This document shows positions 39,110 to 47,381 of a DNA stretch of 64,000 nt, piece by piece. The notes under the pieces are model-generated. The model worked only from the letters and a program-made list of their open reading frames with translations. It was not told the DNA's origin and made no database searches. Location of the stretch: assembly GCA_012517205.1 (NCBI GenBank), contig JAAYVL010000153.1:24667-88666 (forward strand), given 5' to 3'. Each line of letters begins with the position of its first letter. Position 1 is the stretch's first letter. Origin of the DNA: Verrucomicrobiota bacterium (GTDB taxonomy: Bacteria; Verrucomicrobiota; Verrucomicrobiia; Limisphaerales; UBA8199). The position numbers and the translations under genes are program-made.

Positions 39110-40816
39110 ATGTCCGAAGAGATTCACGATCCCCTGCTGGCCCTGATCAAATCCCAAGGCCTGATTGACGACCTGCAGTACGAGGAGGTGCTCGGCGAAC
39201 TCAAGCGCACCGGCAAGCCCGTGGCGCAAATCCTGACGGACTTTGGCCTCCTGGACTTGGACACCGTTCTGCAGGTCATCGCGGATCACCTGGGCGCTTC
39301 GACCGTGACCATCCACGAGCGGGATTTGACGCCAGAGCTGCTGCGCGTCATTCCGGCCAAGACCGCGCGCATGTACCAGTGCCTGCCCGTGGGAATGGCC
39401 GGCTCCACCGTGCAAGTCGCGCTGGCCGACCCGCTGAATGTCAGCCGCATTGACGAACTTGGTTTCGTCATCAAACGGGACATCCAACTGGTCGTGGCCG
39501 ACCCGGGCCAGGTCCAGAAAGCCATCGAGAAGTTCTATCCGCAGGAGAGCGAAAGCGTCGCGGACGTGCTGAAGGAGCTGGGCGACGACCAGGAAATCGC
39601 GCGGGAAGCCAGCGAGCTGGCCGTCACCGATGACGCGGCCATGATGGCGCACATGGCCGACCAGGCCCCCATCGTCCGCTTCGTCAATCTCGTCCTGTTC
39701 CAGGCCGTCCAGGACCGCGCCAGCGACATTCACTTCGAGCCGTTCGAGACCGAGTTCAAAATCCGCTACCGCGTGGACGGCGCCCTTTACGAGATGGCCC
39801 CGCCGCCCAAGCACCTGGCCTTGCCGGTGGTTTCCCGCCTCAAGGTCATGGCCAACCTGAACATCTCGGAGCGCCGCCTGCCGCAGGACGGGCGCATCAC
39901 TTACCCTCTCGGCAATCGCACCATTGACCTGCGCGTTTCGACCCTGCCCACGCAATTCGGCGAGTCGGTCGTGCTGCGTGTTCTGGACCGCGCCGCCGTC
40001 AGCCTCGAACTCGAAACGCTGGGCTTCCCCAAGTTCCTCTACGATTACACCGTCGAGACTATTCAGCGGCCCAATGGCATCTTCGTCGTCACCGGGCCGA
40101 CCGGCTGCGGCAAGACCACCACCCTCTACTCCTGCCTCCGCCGGGTGAACACCATTGACTCCAAGCTGCTCACCGCGGAAGACCCGGTCGAATACGACAT
40201 TGACGGCATCATGCAGGTGGCCATCAACGAGAGCGTCGGGCTGACCTTCAGCAAAGCCCTGCGCTCCTTCCTGCGCCAGGACCCCGATATCATCATGGTC
40301 GGCGAAATGCGCGACCTGGAGACGGCGCAGATCTCCATCCAGGCCTCCCTGACGGGGCACCTGGTGCTCAGCACCCTGCACACCAACGACGCCCCCGGCG
40401 CCGTCACGCGTCTGATTGACATGGGCGTGGAGCCCTTCCTGATTTCCTCGACCATGGTGGCCGTCATTGGCCAGCGGCTGGTGCGCACCATCTGCAAGAA
40501 CTGCCGCACCCCCTTCGAGCCCACCGAAGCGCAGTTGGCGCTCCTCAACCTGTCCGCGCACGATCTGGGCGATAAATCCTTTTATTATGGCCGCGGTTGC
40601 TCCGCCTGCAACGACACCGGCTACCGGGGGCGCAAGGGCATCTTTGAATTGCTCATTATCAATGACGCCATCCGCCTCTTGATCAATGAACGCGCCCCCA
40701 CCGTCGTCATGCGCCAGAAGGCCGTCGAGCAGGGCATGATCCCCCTCCGCGAGGACGGCCTGCGCAGCATTTTCGACGGCGACACCACCATCGAAGAAGT
40801 CGTCAAATACACCTAA
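39110..40816 (+). CDS. Type IV pilus/type II secretion assembly ATPase PilB/GspE (copy 2)
   Basis: This is a second 568-residue assembly ATPase of the same architecture as the gene at 36126. It has an N-terminal MshEN domain ('[20 protein letters not shown]'), Walker A '[16 protein letters not shown]' (Cys where copy 1 has Ser), Asp box '[11 protein letters not shown]', Walker B '[13 protein letters not shown]', His box '[18 protein letters not shown]', and zinc CxxC pairs 'CKNC' and 'CSAC'. It starts 12 nt after pilT and ends 15 nt before pilC, so it is the likely partner of this PilC. It could equally be called gspE; gene identity between pilB and gspE cannot be settled from sequence alone. 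Confidence 0.92.
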   Translation: MSEEIHDPLLALIKSQGLIDDLQYEEVLGELKRTGKPVAQILTDFGLLDLDTVLQVIADHLGASTVTIHERDLTPELLRVIPAKTARMYQCLPVGMAGSTVQVALADPLNVSRIDELGFVIKRDIQLVVADPGQVQKAIEKFYPQESESVADVLKELGDDQEIAREASELAVTDDAAMMAHMADQAPIVRFVNLVLFQAVQDRASDIHFEPFETEFKIRYRVDGALYEMAPPPKHLALPVVSRLKVMANLNISERRLPQDGRITYPLGNRTIDLRVSTLPTQFGESVVLRVLDRAAVSLELETLGFPKFLYDYTVETIQRPNGIFVVTGPTGCGKTTTLYSCLRRVNTIDSKLLTAEDPVEYDIDGIMQVAINESVGLTFSKALRSFLRQDPDIIMVGEMRDLETAQISIQASLTGHLVLSTLHTNDAPGAVTRLIDMGVEPFLISSTMVAVIGQRLVRTICKNCRTPFEPTEAQLALLNLSAHDLGDKSFYYGRGCSACNDTGYRGRKGIFELLIINDAIRLLINERAPTVVMRQKAVEQGMIPLREDGLRSIFDGDTTIEEVVKYT

Positions 40817-40831
40817 CGCGAACGGACCCTT

Positions 40832-42154
40832 ATGCCCAAATACACCTACGTGGCGATGGACGCCCATGGCAAGGAGAGCAAAGGCACGCTCGAGGTCGCC
40901 AGCCAGAACGAGGCCATCAGCCGGGTCAAAGACATGGGCCTCTTCCCGACCAAAATCGTGGAAGTGGACAAGGCCAAGGCCAAGCCCGACAAAAAGAGCG
41001 CGCCGGCGGCCAAATCCGGCGCTAAAAAGGGCGGCAAGGGCCTCAATGTCAACATCAACATCAAAATCCCCGGCCTGGGCGGACGGGTTAAATCCAAGGT
41101 TCTGACCACCTTCACCCGCCAGCTAGCCACGCTGGTGGATGCCGGCCTGCCGCTGCTGCGCGGTTTGCGCGTGCTGGAAAAGCAGGAACGCAACGCCACC
41201 CTCAAGGGCATCATTAACGAACTGGCGATAGCCATCGAAGGCGGCAGCACCTTCTCCGAGGGCCTGGCCCAGCATCCGAAAGTCTTTAACCGGCTCTTCG
41301 TCAACATGGTCAAGGCCGGCGAACTGGGCGGCGTGCTCGAAGTGGTCTTGAACCGCCTGTCCGAATTCATGGAGAAAGCCCAGAAGATCAAGGGCAAAGT
41401 AGTCGCGGCCATGTTCTATCCCGTTGCCGTGCTGGTTGTTGCCGTGATCATCCTGAGCATCCTCATGGTCTATGTCATCCCCAAGTTCAAAGAGGTATTC
41501 GCCGGCATGTTGGAGGGCGCGCAGCTCCCCGCCTTCACCCGTTTCGTCCTCGCCATCAGCGATACCATCCGGGAACACTTTGTGGCCACGCTCTCCATAT
41601 TGGGAGGCTTCGTCGTCCTGCTCATGCTGTTTATCCGCACCAAGTTCGGCCGGCGGGTCTTTGACAAGTTCAAGCTCAAAATGCCCGTCGTCGGCCCGGT
41701 GATCAACAAGGTCGCCATCTCCCGCTTTACCCGCACCTTGGGCACCCTGGTCAGCAGCGGCGTTCCCATCCTGCAAGCCCTGACCATCGTCAAGGAAACC
41801 GCCGGCAACGTCATCATCGCCAACGCCGTCGCCGCCGTCCATGAAAACGTCAAAGAGGGCGAAACCATCACCGCGCCGCTCGAAGCTTCCGGGGTCTTCC
41901 CCCCCATGGTCATCAGCATGGTGGACGTCGGTGAACAAACCGGCGCCCTGCCCGAAATGCTCCTCAAGATCGCTGATACCTACGACGATGAGGTGGACAA
42001 CGCCGTCGCGGCCATGACCTCCCTGCTCGAACCCATCATGATCATCTTCCTGGCCGTTATCGTTGGCAGTATCGTCATCGCCATGTTTCTGCCGCTTATC
42101 GAGCTGATGAACAAGGTCGGCAGCGAAGGTGGCGGCGGCGGCAAAGACGAATAA
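40832..42154 (+). CDS. pilC: Type IV pilus / type II secretion inner-membrane platform protein PilC/GspF
   Basis: PilC is the inner-membrane platform protein that couples the ATPases to pilin insertion. The 440-residue protein begins 'MPKYTYVAMDAHGKESKGTL', the family opening. It has two T2SSF domains, the first with 'TFTRQLATLVDAGLPLLRGL' and 'KVVAAMFYPVAVLVVAVIIL', the second with 'ISRFTRTLGTLVSSGVPILQAL' and 'LLEPIMIIFLAVIVGSIVIAMFLPL'. A Lys/Ala-rich linker (~residues 45-80, 'KAKAKPDKKSAPAAK') inserted after the N-terminal segment is longer than usual. It ends the ATPase operon; about 0.9 kb of repeat-bearing intergenic DNA follows. Confidence 0.94.
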   Translation: MPKYTYVAMDAHGKESKGTLEVASQNEAISRVKDMGLFPTKIVEVDKAKAKPDKKSAPAAKSGAKKGGKGLNVNINIKIPGLGGRVKSKVLTTFTRQLATLVDAGLPLLRGLRVLEKQERNATLKGIINELAIAIEGGSTFSEGLAQHPKVFNRLFVNMVKAGELGGVLEVVLNRLSEFMEKAQKIKGKVVAAMFYPVAVLVVAVIILSILMVYVIPKFKEVFAGMLEGAQLPAFTRFVLAISDTIREHFVATLSILGGFVVLLMLFIRTKFGRRVFDKFKLKMPVVGPVINKVAISRFTRTLGTLVSSGVPILQALTIVKETAGNVIIANAVAAVHENVKEGETITAPLEASGVFPPMVISMVDVGEQTGALPEMLLKIADTYDDEVDNAVAAMTSLLEPIMIIFLAVIVGSIVIAMFLPLIELMNKVGSEGGGGGKDE

Positions 42155-42209
42155 CCCGTTCGCGCGAAAACCGAACTACCGGCAGCCACTGGCCGGCTTT
42201 GCGGCCCGC

Positions 42210-42234
42210 CCAGCCTGACCGGGTGGCAGGCTGG
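42210..42234 (+). terminator. Possible transcript-end hairpin after pilC
   Basis: CCAGCCTG and CAGGCTGG form a perfect 8-bp GC-rich stem around a 9-nt loop, 56 nt after the pilC stop. No T-run follows, so it is only a weak terminator candidate. Confidence 0.3.
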
Positions 42235-42335
42235 CGCAACCGCCCCTCGCAAGCCGGCCACGCAACCGGTGGGACATTGACAGCCAAAACCCAAGTGATA
42301 ATGGCTCCAGCAAGTCGCAATTATCGCAGCCGAAC

Positions 42336-42816
42336 TGTGCCAATTTGGCACACCGGCGCGCAGATAGCGCGACGGTTATCGTTGCCCAATCAGCCGCCAA
42401 AAACTTCGGGCATATAAAGCCACTCCGGAACCTCCGATCAGGCGAAGCAACTGCCCCGGCCACCAACCGCGTTCCATTTTAGCCAACTTCACTCCTTACA
42501 GGCTTTTCCCTGGCCAACCTCAAGCCGTGTACAAGGGGTGTACAACGGATGCTCATCGGATGTACAAAGGATTTTTCCTTGTAATCCCGGTGAGCATCCG
42601 TTGTACACCCCTTGTACACGGCCATATAGTCGGGTGAAAATAGGGTAAATTAGCGGAAATCAGAGGATTGGCTGATAAGACGTGGGGCAGGGGAGCGCCT
42701 GACTGGCTGAGGTGGATTGGGAGGGTATTTTGGATTTGAGGAAGCCTTCGGATGGGGTTTGCGCGTGAGGGTATGCAGGAATGGCCGCAGAGATGAGAGT
42801 GTGCCAAATTGGCACA
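42336..42816. repeat. Composite intergenic repeat, copy 3 (hairpin flanked by two palindromes)
   Basis: The pilC/brnT gap (42155-43039) contains the longest hairpin of the family: a perfect 32-bp inverted repeat, 42524-42555 against 42591-42622, with arms beginning GCCGTGTACAAGGGG and ending GGATGCTCA. Relative to copy 2, AAGGG/CCCTT in the arms is AACGG/CCGTT, a compensatory change. Variant 17-bp palindromes TGTGCCAATTTGGCACA (42336-42352) and TGTGCCAAATTGGCACA (42800-42816) lie 171 and 177 nt from the hairpin on either side. There is no coding sequence in this gap. Confidence 0.9.
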
Positions 42817-42963
42817 GCTTGGCTGGTGGATTGGAGGGTTGCCCAAGACAAGCAGTATCTGTGGGCCAGAGATCAGCTTCGGTTATCTGGGGGCAAGGAT
42901 CAATGAGCCGTGCTCCAAATTGCCTGGAAGCGCATGGTGGCGAAAAAAAAGCGAAAAAATCTT

Positions 42964-42993
42964 TTGACAAACACTTGCTGCCAGGTGTAAATA
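42964..42993 (+). promoter_or_regulatory. Candidate promoter of the brnT-brnA operon
   Basis: TTGACA (42964-42969) is followed after 18 nt by TAAATA (42988-42993), upstream of the toxin start at 43040. The candidate operator repeats at 42991-43011 begin inside the -10 region, which suits autorepression. Confidence 0.5.
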
Positions 42994-43011
42994 CATTGTA
43001 GATACATTGTA
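42991..43011. promoter_or_regulatory. Candidate antitoxin operator (two ATACATTGTA repeats)
   Basis: ATACATTGTA is repeated exactly at 42991-43000 and 43002-43011. Each copy contains the perfect 9-bp palindrome TACATTGTA. The repeats are 11 bp apart, one helical turn, overlapping the candidate -10. This geometry is typical of operators bound by ribbon-helix-helix antitoxins. Confidence 0.55.
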
Positions 43012-43039
43012 TGGGCTTTATACAGACGAGAAAGTCTCT

Positions 43040-43327
43040 ATGGATTTTGACTGGAATAATCCGCCCTTCAATTTAGACAGGTCTTTGACGTTGCGGGAAA
43101 TCGAGGAATCGTTTGAGGATCCGTTTGCCATTCGGCTGTTGCCGGACTCGGCACGGTTTGCCGTGCAGGCGCGGTTCTTTAACCTGGGGGTTTCGGCGGC
43201 CGGGACGGGGATTTTCAGTGTGTATCGGACCAACGGCAAGCAGGCCCGCGTGTTGTTCGCGCGGCCATTCGAACCCGAGGAACGGTTTTTCTACCAGCGC
43301 AAAGTGGATCAGGCCCTGGCGCAGTAG
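43040..43327 (+). CDS. BrnT-like toxin of a type II toxin-antitoxin system
   Basis: This 95-residue protein resembles BrnT, a RelE-like ribonuclease toxin that cleaves cellular RNA until neutralised by BrnA. It begins 'MDFDWNNPPFNLDRSLTLRE' and shows the BrnT layout: an N-terminal 'W..N..N' segment, 'EIEESFEDPFAIRL', a central strand 'RFFNLGVSAAGTGIFSVYRT', and 'ARVLFARPFEPEERFFYQRK' matching the 'R(I/V)ISAR.A...ER..Y' end of the family. The annotated upstream start (43007) lies in the operator; 43040 is preferred. A CopG/BrnA-type partner follows 50 nt downstream, and toxin-first order is normal for brnTA. Similarity is moderate, so the family call is probable, not certain. Confidence 0.75.
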   Translation: MDFDWNNPPFNLDRSLTLREIEESFEDPFAIRLLPDSARFAVQARFFNLGVSAAGTGIFSVYRTNGKQARVLFARPFEPEERFFYQRKVDQALAQ

Positions 43328-43377
43328 GCGCCGGGCGTGGAGAGAAGTTATCGCGGACAAGTTAAGTGAGCAGAACA

Positions 43378-43653
43378 ATGCGCGCCATTGCCAAATGGGA
43401 AGAAGTGCCAATCTTCGACAGCGAAGAGGCTGAGGCGGATTTCTGGGCGGAGAACAAGCCGGATCTGCGCCTGATGGAAGGCGCGGTGGCGACGCCCTCG
43501 GAGACGGCGGGCTCGGTGGCCATCTCGTTGCGAATTGACGCCCGGATGCTGGCCCGCATCAAGCGCCTGGCCCAGTCCCGTTACTTGAATTACCAGAGCA
43601 TGATCAAGCAATGGCTCAGTGAGCGATTGGAATCCGAATTGCGCGAACGATGA
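43378..43653 (+). CDS. BrnA/CopG-family antitoxin
   Basis: This is a 91-residue ribbon-helix-helix antitoxin expected to neutralise the preceding toxin and repress their promoter. 'WEEVPIFDSEEAEADFWAEN' is the CopG-antitoxin N-terminal signature, and the C-terminal 'VAISLRIDARMLARIKRLAQ' plus 'NYQSMIKQWLSERLESEL' is the DNA-binding ribbon-helix-helix. A GTG at 43366 is an alternative start. Its TGA (43651-43653) overlaps the ATG of the first prepilin gene (43650), an unusual coupling of an antitoxin to a pseudopilin operon. Two TACATTGTA sites upstream of the toxin fit as its operator. Confidence 0.82.
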   Translation: MRAIAKWEEVPIFDSEEAEADFWAENKPDLRLMEGAVATPSETAGSVAISLRIDARMLARIKRLAQSRYLNYQSMIKQWLSERLESELRER

Positions 43654-44423
43654 AGGGAGACGAACGAATGAAGAAGGCAAATGGCGAAAGACCGAATCGG
43701 GAACGCGTCCCGAGGTCCGCGGCGGCCCGGCGTGTGCGGCGCGCCCGTCCGCGGGGCGGTGCGTTCACGCTGATCGAGCTCCTGGTTGTCATCGCGGTCA
43801 TTGCCATCCTGGCGGCTTTGACGTTTCCCGCGGTGCGCGGCGTCCGGATTTCCATGACGCGCGCCCGGGCCAAGGGCGAGATGGCGCAGATTGAAACCGC
43901 CATTGAGCGCTACAAGGACAAGCTCGGCCACTACCCGCCCGACGCCCGGCTGGCGGGCAATCCCAATCCGTATGCCCTGAATACGCTTTATTATGAATTG
44001 CTGGGGACCACCAATGCCGGCGGCGTCTTCCGCACGCTCGACGACAGCGCGCAAATCGAGGAGGCGAGGATTCCCCTGGTGTTTGGCCCGGAGGTCAGGG
44101 GATTCGTGAACTGCGCCCACTCCGGCGGGGATGAAGCCGTGGTCGCGAGGTCATTTTTGCGGGGGCTCAATGGGAAGCAATACCTGGCCATCACCAATGG
44201 CGCCTCGGCGGATCCGGTTTGCACGGTGCTGGGCAGCGCGCTGGAGGGGCCGCTGGTTTACCAGGATGCCCGGGGCGCCAAGCTCAACCCCTGGCGCTAT
44301 AACTCTTCCAATCCGACCAATAATCCCAACTCGTTCGATTTGTGGATGGATATCGCGGTTGGCGGCAAGACCAACCGCATTTGCAACTGGAGCGACAAGC
44401 CGCTGGTGGTCAGCGCGCCGTGA
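43650..44423 (+). CDS. Type II secretion/type IV pilin-like prepilin (GspG-like)
   Basis: This 257-residue prepilin has a long basic leader and the type III signal 'GGAFTLIELLVVIAVIAILA' (residues 36-55), which forms the pilin N-terminal helix after cleavage by prepilin peptidase; the residue before Phe is Ala, not Gly. The body has the GspG-like helix 'RARAKGEMAQIETAIERYKD' and 'GHYPPDARLAGNPNPYALN', typical of major pseudopilins. The ATG at 43650 overlaps the antitoxin stop; ATG 43668 is an alternative giving a shorter leader. Its TGA overlaps an in-frame GTG of the next ORF. It is the first of five prepilin-like genes, and probably an inner-membrane/periplasmic fibre subunit. Confidence 0.85.
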   Translation: MKGDERMKKANGERPNRERVPRSAAARRVRRARPRGGAFTLIELLVVIAVIAILAALTFPAVRGVRISMTRARAKGEMAQIETAIERYKDKLGHYPPDARLAGNPNPYALNTLYYELLGTTNAGGVFRTLDDSAQIEEARIPLVFGPEVRGFVNCAHSGGDEAVVARSFLRGLNGKQYLAITNGASADPVCTVLGSALEGPLVYQDARGAKLNPWRYNSSNPTNNPNSFDLWMDIAVGGKTNRICNWSDKPLVVSAP

Positions 44424-44680
44424 ATGCCATGACTGCGCCCGCTCAACTTCGATTACCCCGGGGCGCTTGCGGAAGCGGCCGCGCCGGGCGACCCCGGGCG
44501 GCCCAGCGGGTGCCGATTGCCTGGCAGGAGAACGAGTGGCGTCCGGCGATTGTCGTTTCCGCCGCGCGTCCGCGCCGCGCGCCCGTCCGCGCCGGAAATC
44601 CGCGCGTTCCCCGGTTTTCCCGGGCCGGTTTTATTTTCCGTCAAACCCATCCCCGGCGCTTTGCCGCGCCCGCCAAATTT

Positions 44681-45592
44681 ATGAAATACCTTGCTTCGCT
44701 TCATTCCTGCTCCGCCCCAGCCCGGCCGCGGGCGCCGCATCGCGGCCGCCGTTCGCGCCGGGGGTTCACCCTGATCGAACTGCTCGTCGTCATCGCCATC
44801 ATCGCCATCCTGGCGGCGCTGCTGTTGCCCGCGCTGGCCCGGGTGAAGGTGCAGGCCCAAGTCAAGAAGGCGCACTTGGACGTGGGCAGCATTGCCAATG
44901 CGATTCATACCTACGAGGCGGATTACAGCAAGTTCCCCGTCTCCAGCGCCGGGACAATCAGCGCCCTCAGCGAAGCCGCGCGGCAAGGCGAGGATTTCAC
45001 CTATGGCACCAAAGGGGTGAGTTGCGTGGGGCCGAGCGGCCCCAATGGGATGGACCAGGGCTTCAGCACTCCCGCGGGCGGCGCGTTGCAGAAAGTGGAA
45101 GCGATGGGTTCCTACCAGACCAATAACGCCGAGGTCATGGCGGTGCTGCTGGACGTGGAGTCCTGGCCCAACTCGCCCAGCCAGCCCACCATCAACAAGG
45201 GACACGTCAAGAATCCCAACAAGACCCGCTATCTCAATGCCACCATGGCCGGCAACAACGAGATGCCCGGCGTGGGCACGGACGGCACCTATCGCGATCC
45301 CTGGGGCAACCCCTACATCATTACCATTGACTTGAACTTTGATGACAAGGCGCGGGATGCGTTTTACTGCCAGCAGGCCGTCTCGGAGGATCCGGCCGAT
45401 GCCAATAAAGGGTTGAATGGGCTTATCCTCAAGCGCGACAGCAATGGCAACCCCGCCCCCGTCAACGGGAGGCGGGTCTTTGAGGCCAACGCGCCGGTGA
45501 TGGTCTGGTCGGCCGGGCCGGATACCCGGATTGATCCGCACGCGAAGGCCACCCAGGGCGCCAACAAAGATAACGTGGTGAGTTGGAAATAG
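44681..45592 (+). CDS. Prepilin-type protein with N-terminal methylation motif
   Basis: This 303-residue prepilin has the canonical 'RRGFTLIELLVVIAIIAILA' signal at ~26-45. The body starts with the helix 'VKVQAQVKKAHLDVGSIANA' and contains 'YRDPWGNPYIITIDLNFDD', a calcium-loop-like region seen in GspG pseudopilins ('DPWGNPY'). Start choice: ATG 44681 gives a 28-residue leader. A GTG at 44420 that overlaps the previous stop is in the same frame, but would add an 87-residue Arg/Pro/Ala-rich extension that looks non-coding. The DPWG motif suggests that this, rather than the preceding gene, is the major GspG-type subunit. Confidence 0.87.
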   Translation: MKYLASLHSCSAPARPRAPHRGRRSRRGFTLIELLVVIAIIAILAALLLPALARVKVQAQVKKAHLDVGSIANAIHTYEADYSKFPVSSAGTISALSEAARQGEDFTYGTKGVSCVGPSGPNGMDQGFSTPAGGALQKVEAMGSYQTNNAEVMAVLLDVESWPNSPSQPTINKGHVKNPNKTRYLNATMAGNNEMPGVGTDGTYRDPWGNPYIITIDLNFDDKARDAFYCQQAVSEDPADANKGLNGLILKRDSNGNPAPVNGRRVFEANAPVMVWSAGPDTRIDPHAKATQGANKDNVVSWK

Positions 45593-45603
45593 CCGCCGTG
45601 AAG

Positions 45604-46500
45604 ATGAAACTTCCCATGCCCCGGCTCGCGCCCATCCCCGCTCGCGGGGCGTGGCCGCGCGGCGTGACCGCCCCGGGGAACCGGGGCGAACGGGCCGCCG
45701 GTTCTCCGCCATCCCGCGCCGTGAGCGGTGGCCGGCGGCGGGCGTTTACGCTGCTCGAATTGCTGGCGGTGATAGCCATTATGGGCATCCTGGCGGCCAT
45801 TTCCCTTCCGGCGATTCGGGGGCTTAAGCCCAACGCCAAAGTGGCCGCCACCCGGCAGTTGCTCGATGCGGTCAGCCGCGCCCGGCAGTTGGCCATCAGC
45901 CAGCGCACCACCGTTTACATGGTGTTTTTATCCACCAATTTCTTCAATGGCCTGAGCGGCGCCAACCTGGACCGCGTCCGGCCGCTGCTGGATAAACAGA
46001 TGATTGGCTATGCGTATGTCTCCCCGCGCAGCGTGGGGGATCAACCCGGCGCGCACACGCCCCGCTATCTTTCCTCGTGGAAGACGCTGCCGCAGGGCGC
46101 CTTCATCCCGCTGGGGAAGTTCGATCGGGGGCTGACGCTGACCAACACCTCGCTGCTGCCGGCGGGAGCGTCGCTGTTTGTCCCCGGGTTTGCCTATACC
46201 AACAGTCTTCCCTTTCCCTCGGAGGCGGACCCGGTGACCGTGCCGGTGTGGCTGCCTTATATCGCCTTTGACGCCACCGGTTCGCTGGTGCGGGAGCCGG
46301 GGAAAGAGGGCCAGCCGGAACTCATCCCGCTGTCGGAGGGGAACATCCTCTTTGCGCGCGACCGGGATAGCAAGGCGGCGCAGCCGCTGCCGCCGCAGGC
46401 GAACGAGCAGCCGCCCGGCAACACGCTCGAAAACTACAGCATGATTTACATAGAACCGCTCACCGGCCGGGCCCGGGTGGAGAGTCGAAAGGTGCAATGA
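45604..46500 (+). CDS. GspH/FimT-like prepilin (Verru_Chthon cassette protein D-like)
   Basis: This ~298-residue prepilin has a ~45-residue Pro/Arg/Gly-rich leader and the signal 'RRRAFTLLELLAVIAIMGIL', with Ala before the Phe. The post-signal region 'AATRQLLDAVSRARQLAIS' followed by 'RTTVYMVFLS' is the classic GspH/FimT minor pseudopilin pattern. I recognise the gene order of D-like, B-like, C-like and A-like proteins here as resembling the four-gene Verru_Chthon cassettes. TTG 45583 and GTG 45598 are alternative starts. It ends in an ATGA overlap with the next prepilin. Confidence 0.82.
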   Translation: MKLPMPRLAPIPARGAWPRGVTAPGNRGERAAGSPPSRAVSGGRRRAFTLLELLAVIAIMGILAAISLPAIRGLKPNAKVAATRQLLDAVSRARQLAISQRTTVYMVFLSTNFFNGLSGANLDRVRPLLDKQMIGYAYVSPRSVGDQPGAHTPRYLSSWKTLPQGAFIPLGKFDRGLTLTNTSLLPAGASLFVPGFAYTNSLPFPSEADPVTVPVWLPYIAFDATGSLVREPGKEGQPELIPLSEGNILFARDRDSKAAQPLPPQANEQPPGNTLENYSMIYIEPLTGRARVESRKVQ

Positions 46501-47381
46501 AAACCGCAGACCGAGAAAGGGAGCTTCGCGGCGGGAGGGCGGCGGCCGGGGGGCCGGACGGGCAGGGGCTCCCGTATTCCGCCCGGCGCGCAGCGCGGGC
46601 CTTTACGATGATCGAGATCGCGATCAGCCTGGCGGTGATTGCGTTTGCCATGGTCGCCATCATCGGCGTGCTGCCCATCGGGATGAACACGCAAAAGGAT
46701 AACCGCGAGGAGACCATCATCAACCAGGATGCCGTGCTGCTGATGGAGGCCATTTGCTCGGGCGCCCGGGGGCTGGACTACCTGACCAACTACGTCGTGG
46801 CGATTACCAACTGGGTGACCCTTTGCGATCCCAGCGGGCATCCCAGCTTGGCGACCGATGTTTATGGCTATACGTACACCGAATCTTCGTGCAACGGGAC
46901 GCCGCTGGATCCGCCTTTCCCGCTCACCAACGGCCTGCGCATCGTGGGGCTGCTGAGCACGCCCAAGTACCTGCTGCCGCCGGGCGGGGGATGGGGGAAC
47001 ACCAGCTACCTCAGCAACCGGGTGGTGGCTTACGTCCGCTCCCTGAGCGGGTCCGCGAGCGAGAAGGCGCCCCAGGACAATAAAGACGCGCAGGATTTCG
47101 CCTTCAGCTATCGCGTGACGGCGGAAGTGGTTCCCTGCTGGACCAACTATATTGATCCGAGCTGGATACAGTCGCCGGCGGATCTGGCGGTGGCCAAAAA
47201 CCTGCAGGCCAATCTGCATGACGTGCGTTTGCTCTTTCGCTGGCCGCTCCGCTCGCGGGGGCAGTTGGGGACGGGCAGCCAAAGTTATCGCACGCTGGTG
47301 GGCGGCCGGCTGGCGCAGATCAATGATATTGGGTACCCGCTCTTCTTCTTCGAAGCCCGCAACTACACCAACGCGCCGTGA
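46497..47381 (+). CDS. Prepilin-type protein, GspI/PilV-like (Verru_Chthon cassette protein B-like)
   Basis: This 294-residue minor prepilin has the signal 'RAFTMIEIAISLAVIAFAMV' preceded by a basic leader; position -1 is Ala. 'IIGVLPIGMNTQKDNREETI' follows, characteristic of the B-like cassette proteins. The rest is rich in aromatic and Asn/Thr residues ('LDYLTNYVVAITNWV', 'FFFEARNYTNAP') with no membrane segments. The start ATG at 46497 overlaps the upstream TGA, and its own TGA overlaps the GTG of the next gene, so translation is coupled on both sides. A minor pseudopilin at a fibre tip is the family-based inference. Confidence 0.82.
   Translation: MKTADRERELRGGRAAAGGPDGQGLPYSARRAARAFTMIEIAISLAVIAFAMVAIIGVLPIGMNTQKDNREETIINQDAVLLMEAICSGARGLDYLTNYVVAITNWVTLCDPSGHPSLATDVYGYTYTESSCNGTPLDPPFPLTNGLRIVGLLSTPKYLLPPGGGWGNTSYLSNRVVAYVRSLSGSASEKAPQDNKDAQDFAFSYRVTAEVVPCWTNYIDPSWIQSPADLAVAKNLQANLHDVRLLFRWPLRSRGQLGTGSQSYRTLVGGRLAQINDIGYPLFFFEARNYTNAP

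Noticed and set aside
38585-40867. 760-aa minus-strand ORF opposite pilT/pilB copy 2
   Set aside because: Antisense artefact of codon bias in GC-rich genes; the opposite strand encodes canonical ATPases.
44420-44680. GTG-started 87-residue extension of the prepilin at 44681
   Set aside because: The overlap with the previous stop is tempting, but the extension is low-complexity Arg/Pro/Ala and would give an implausibly long prepilin leader.
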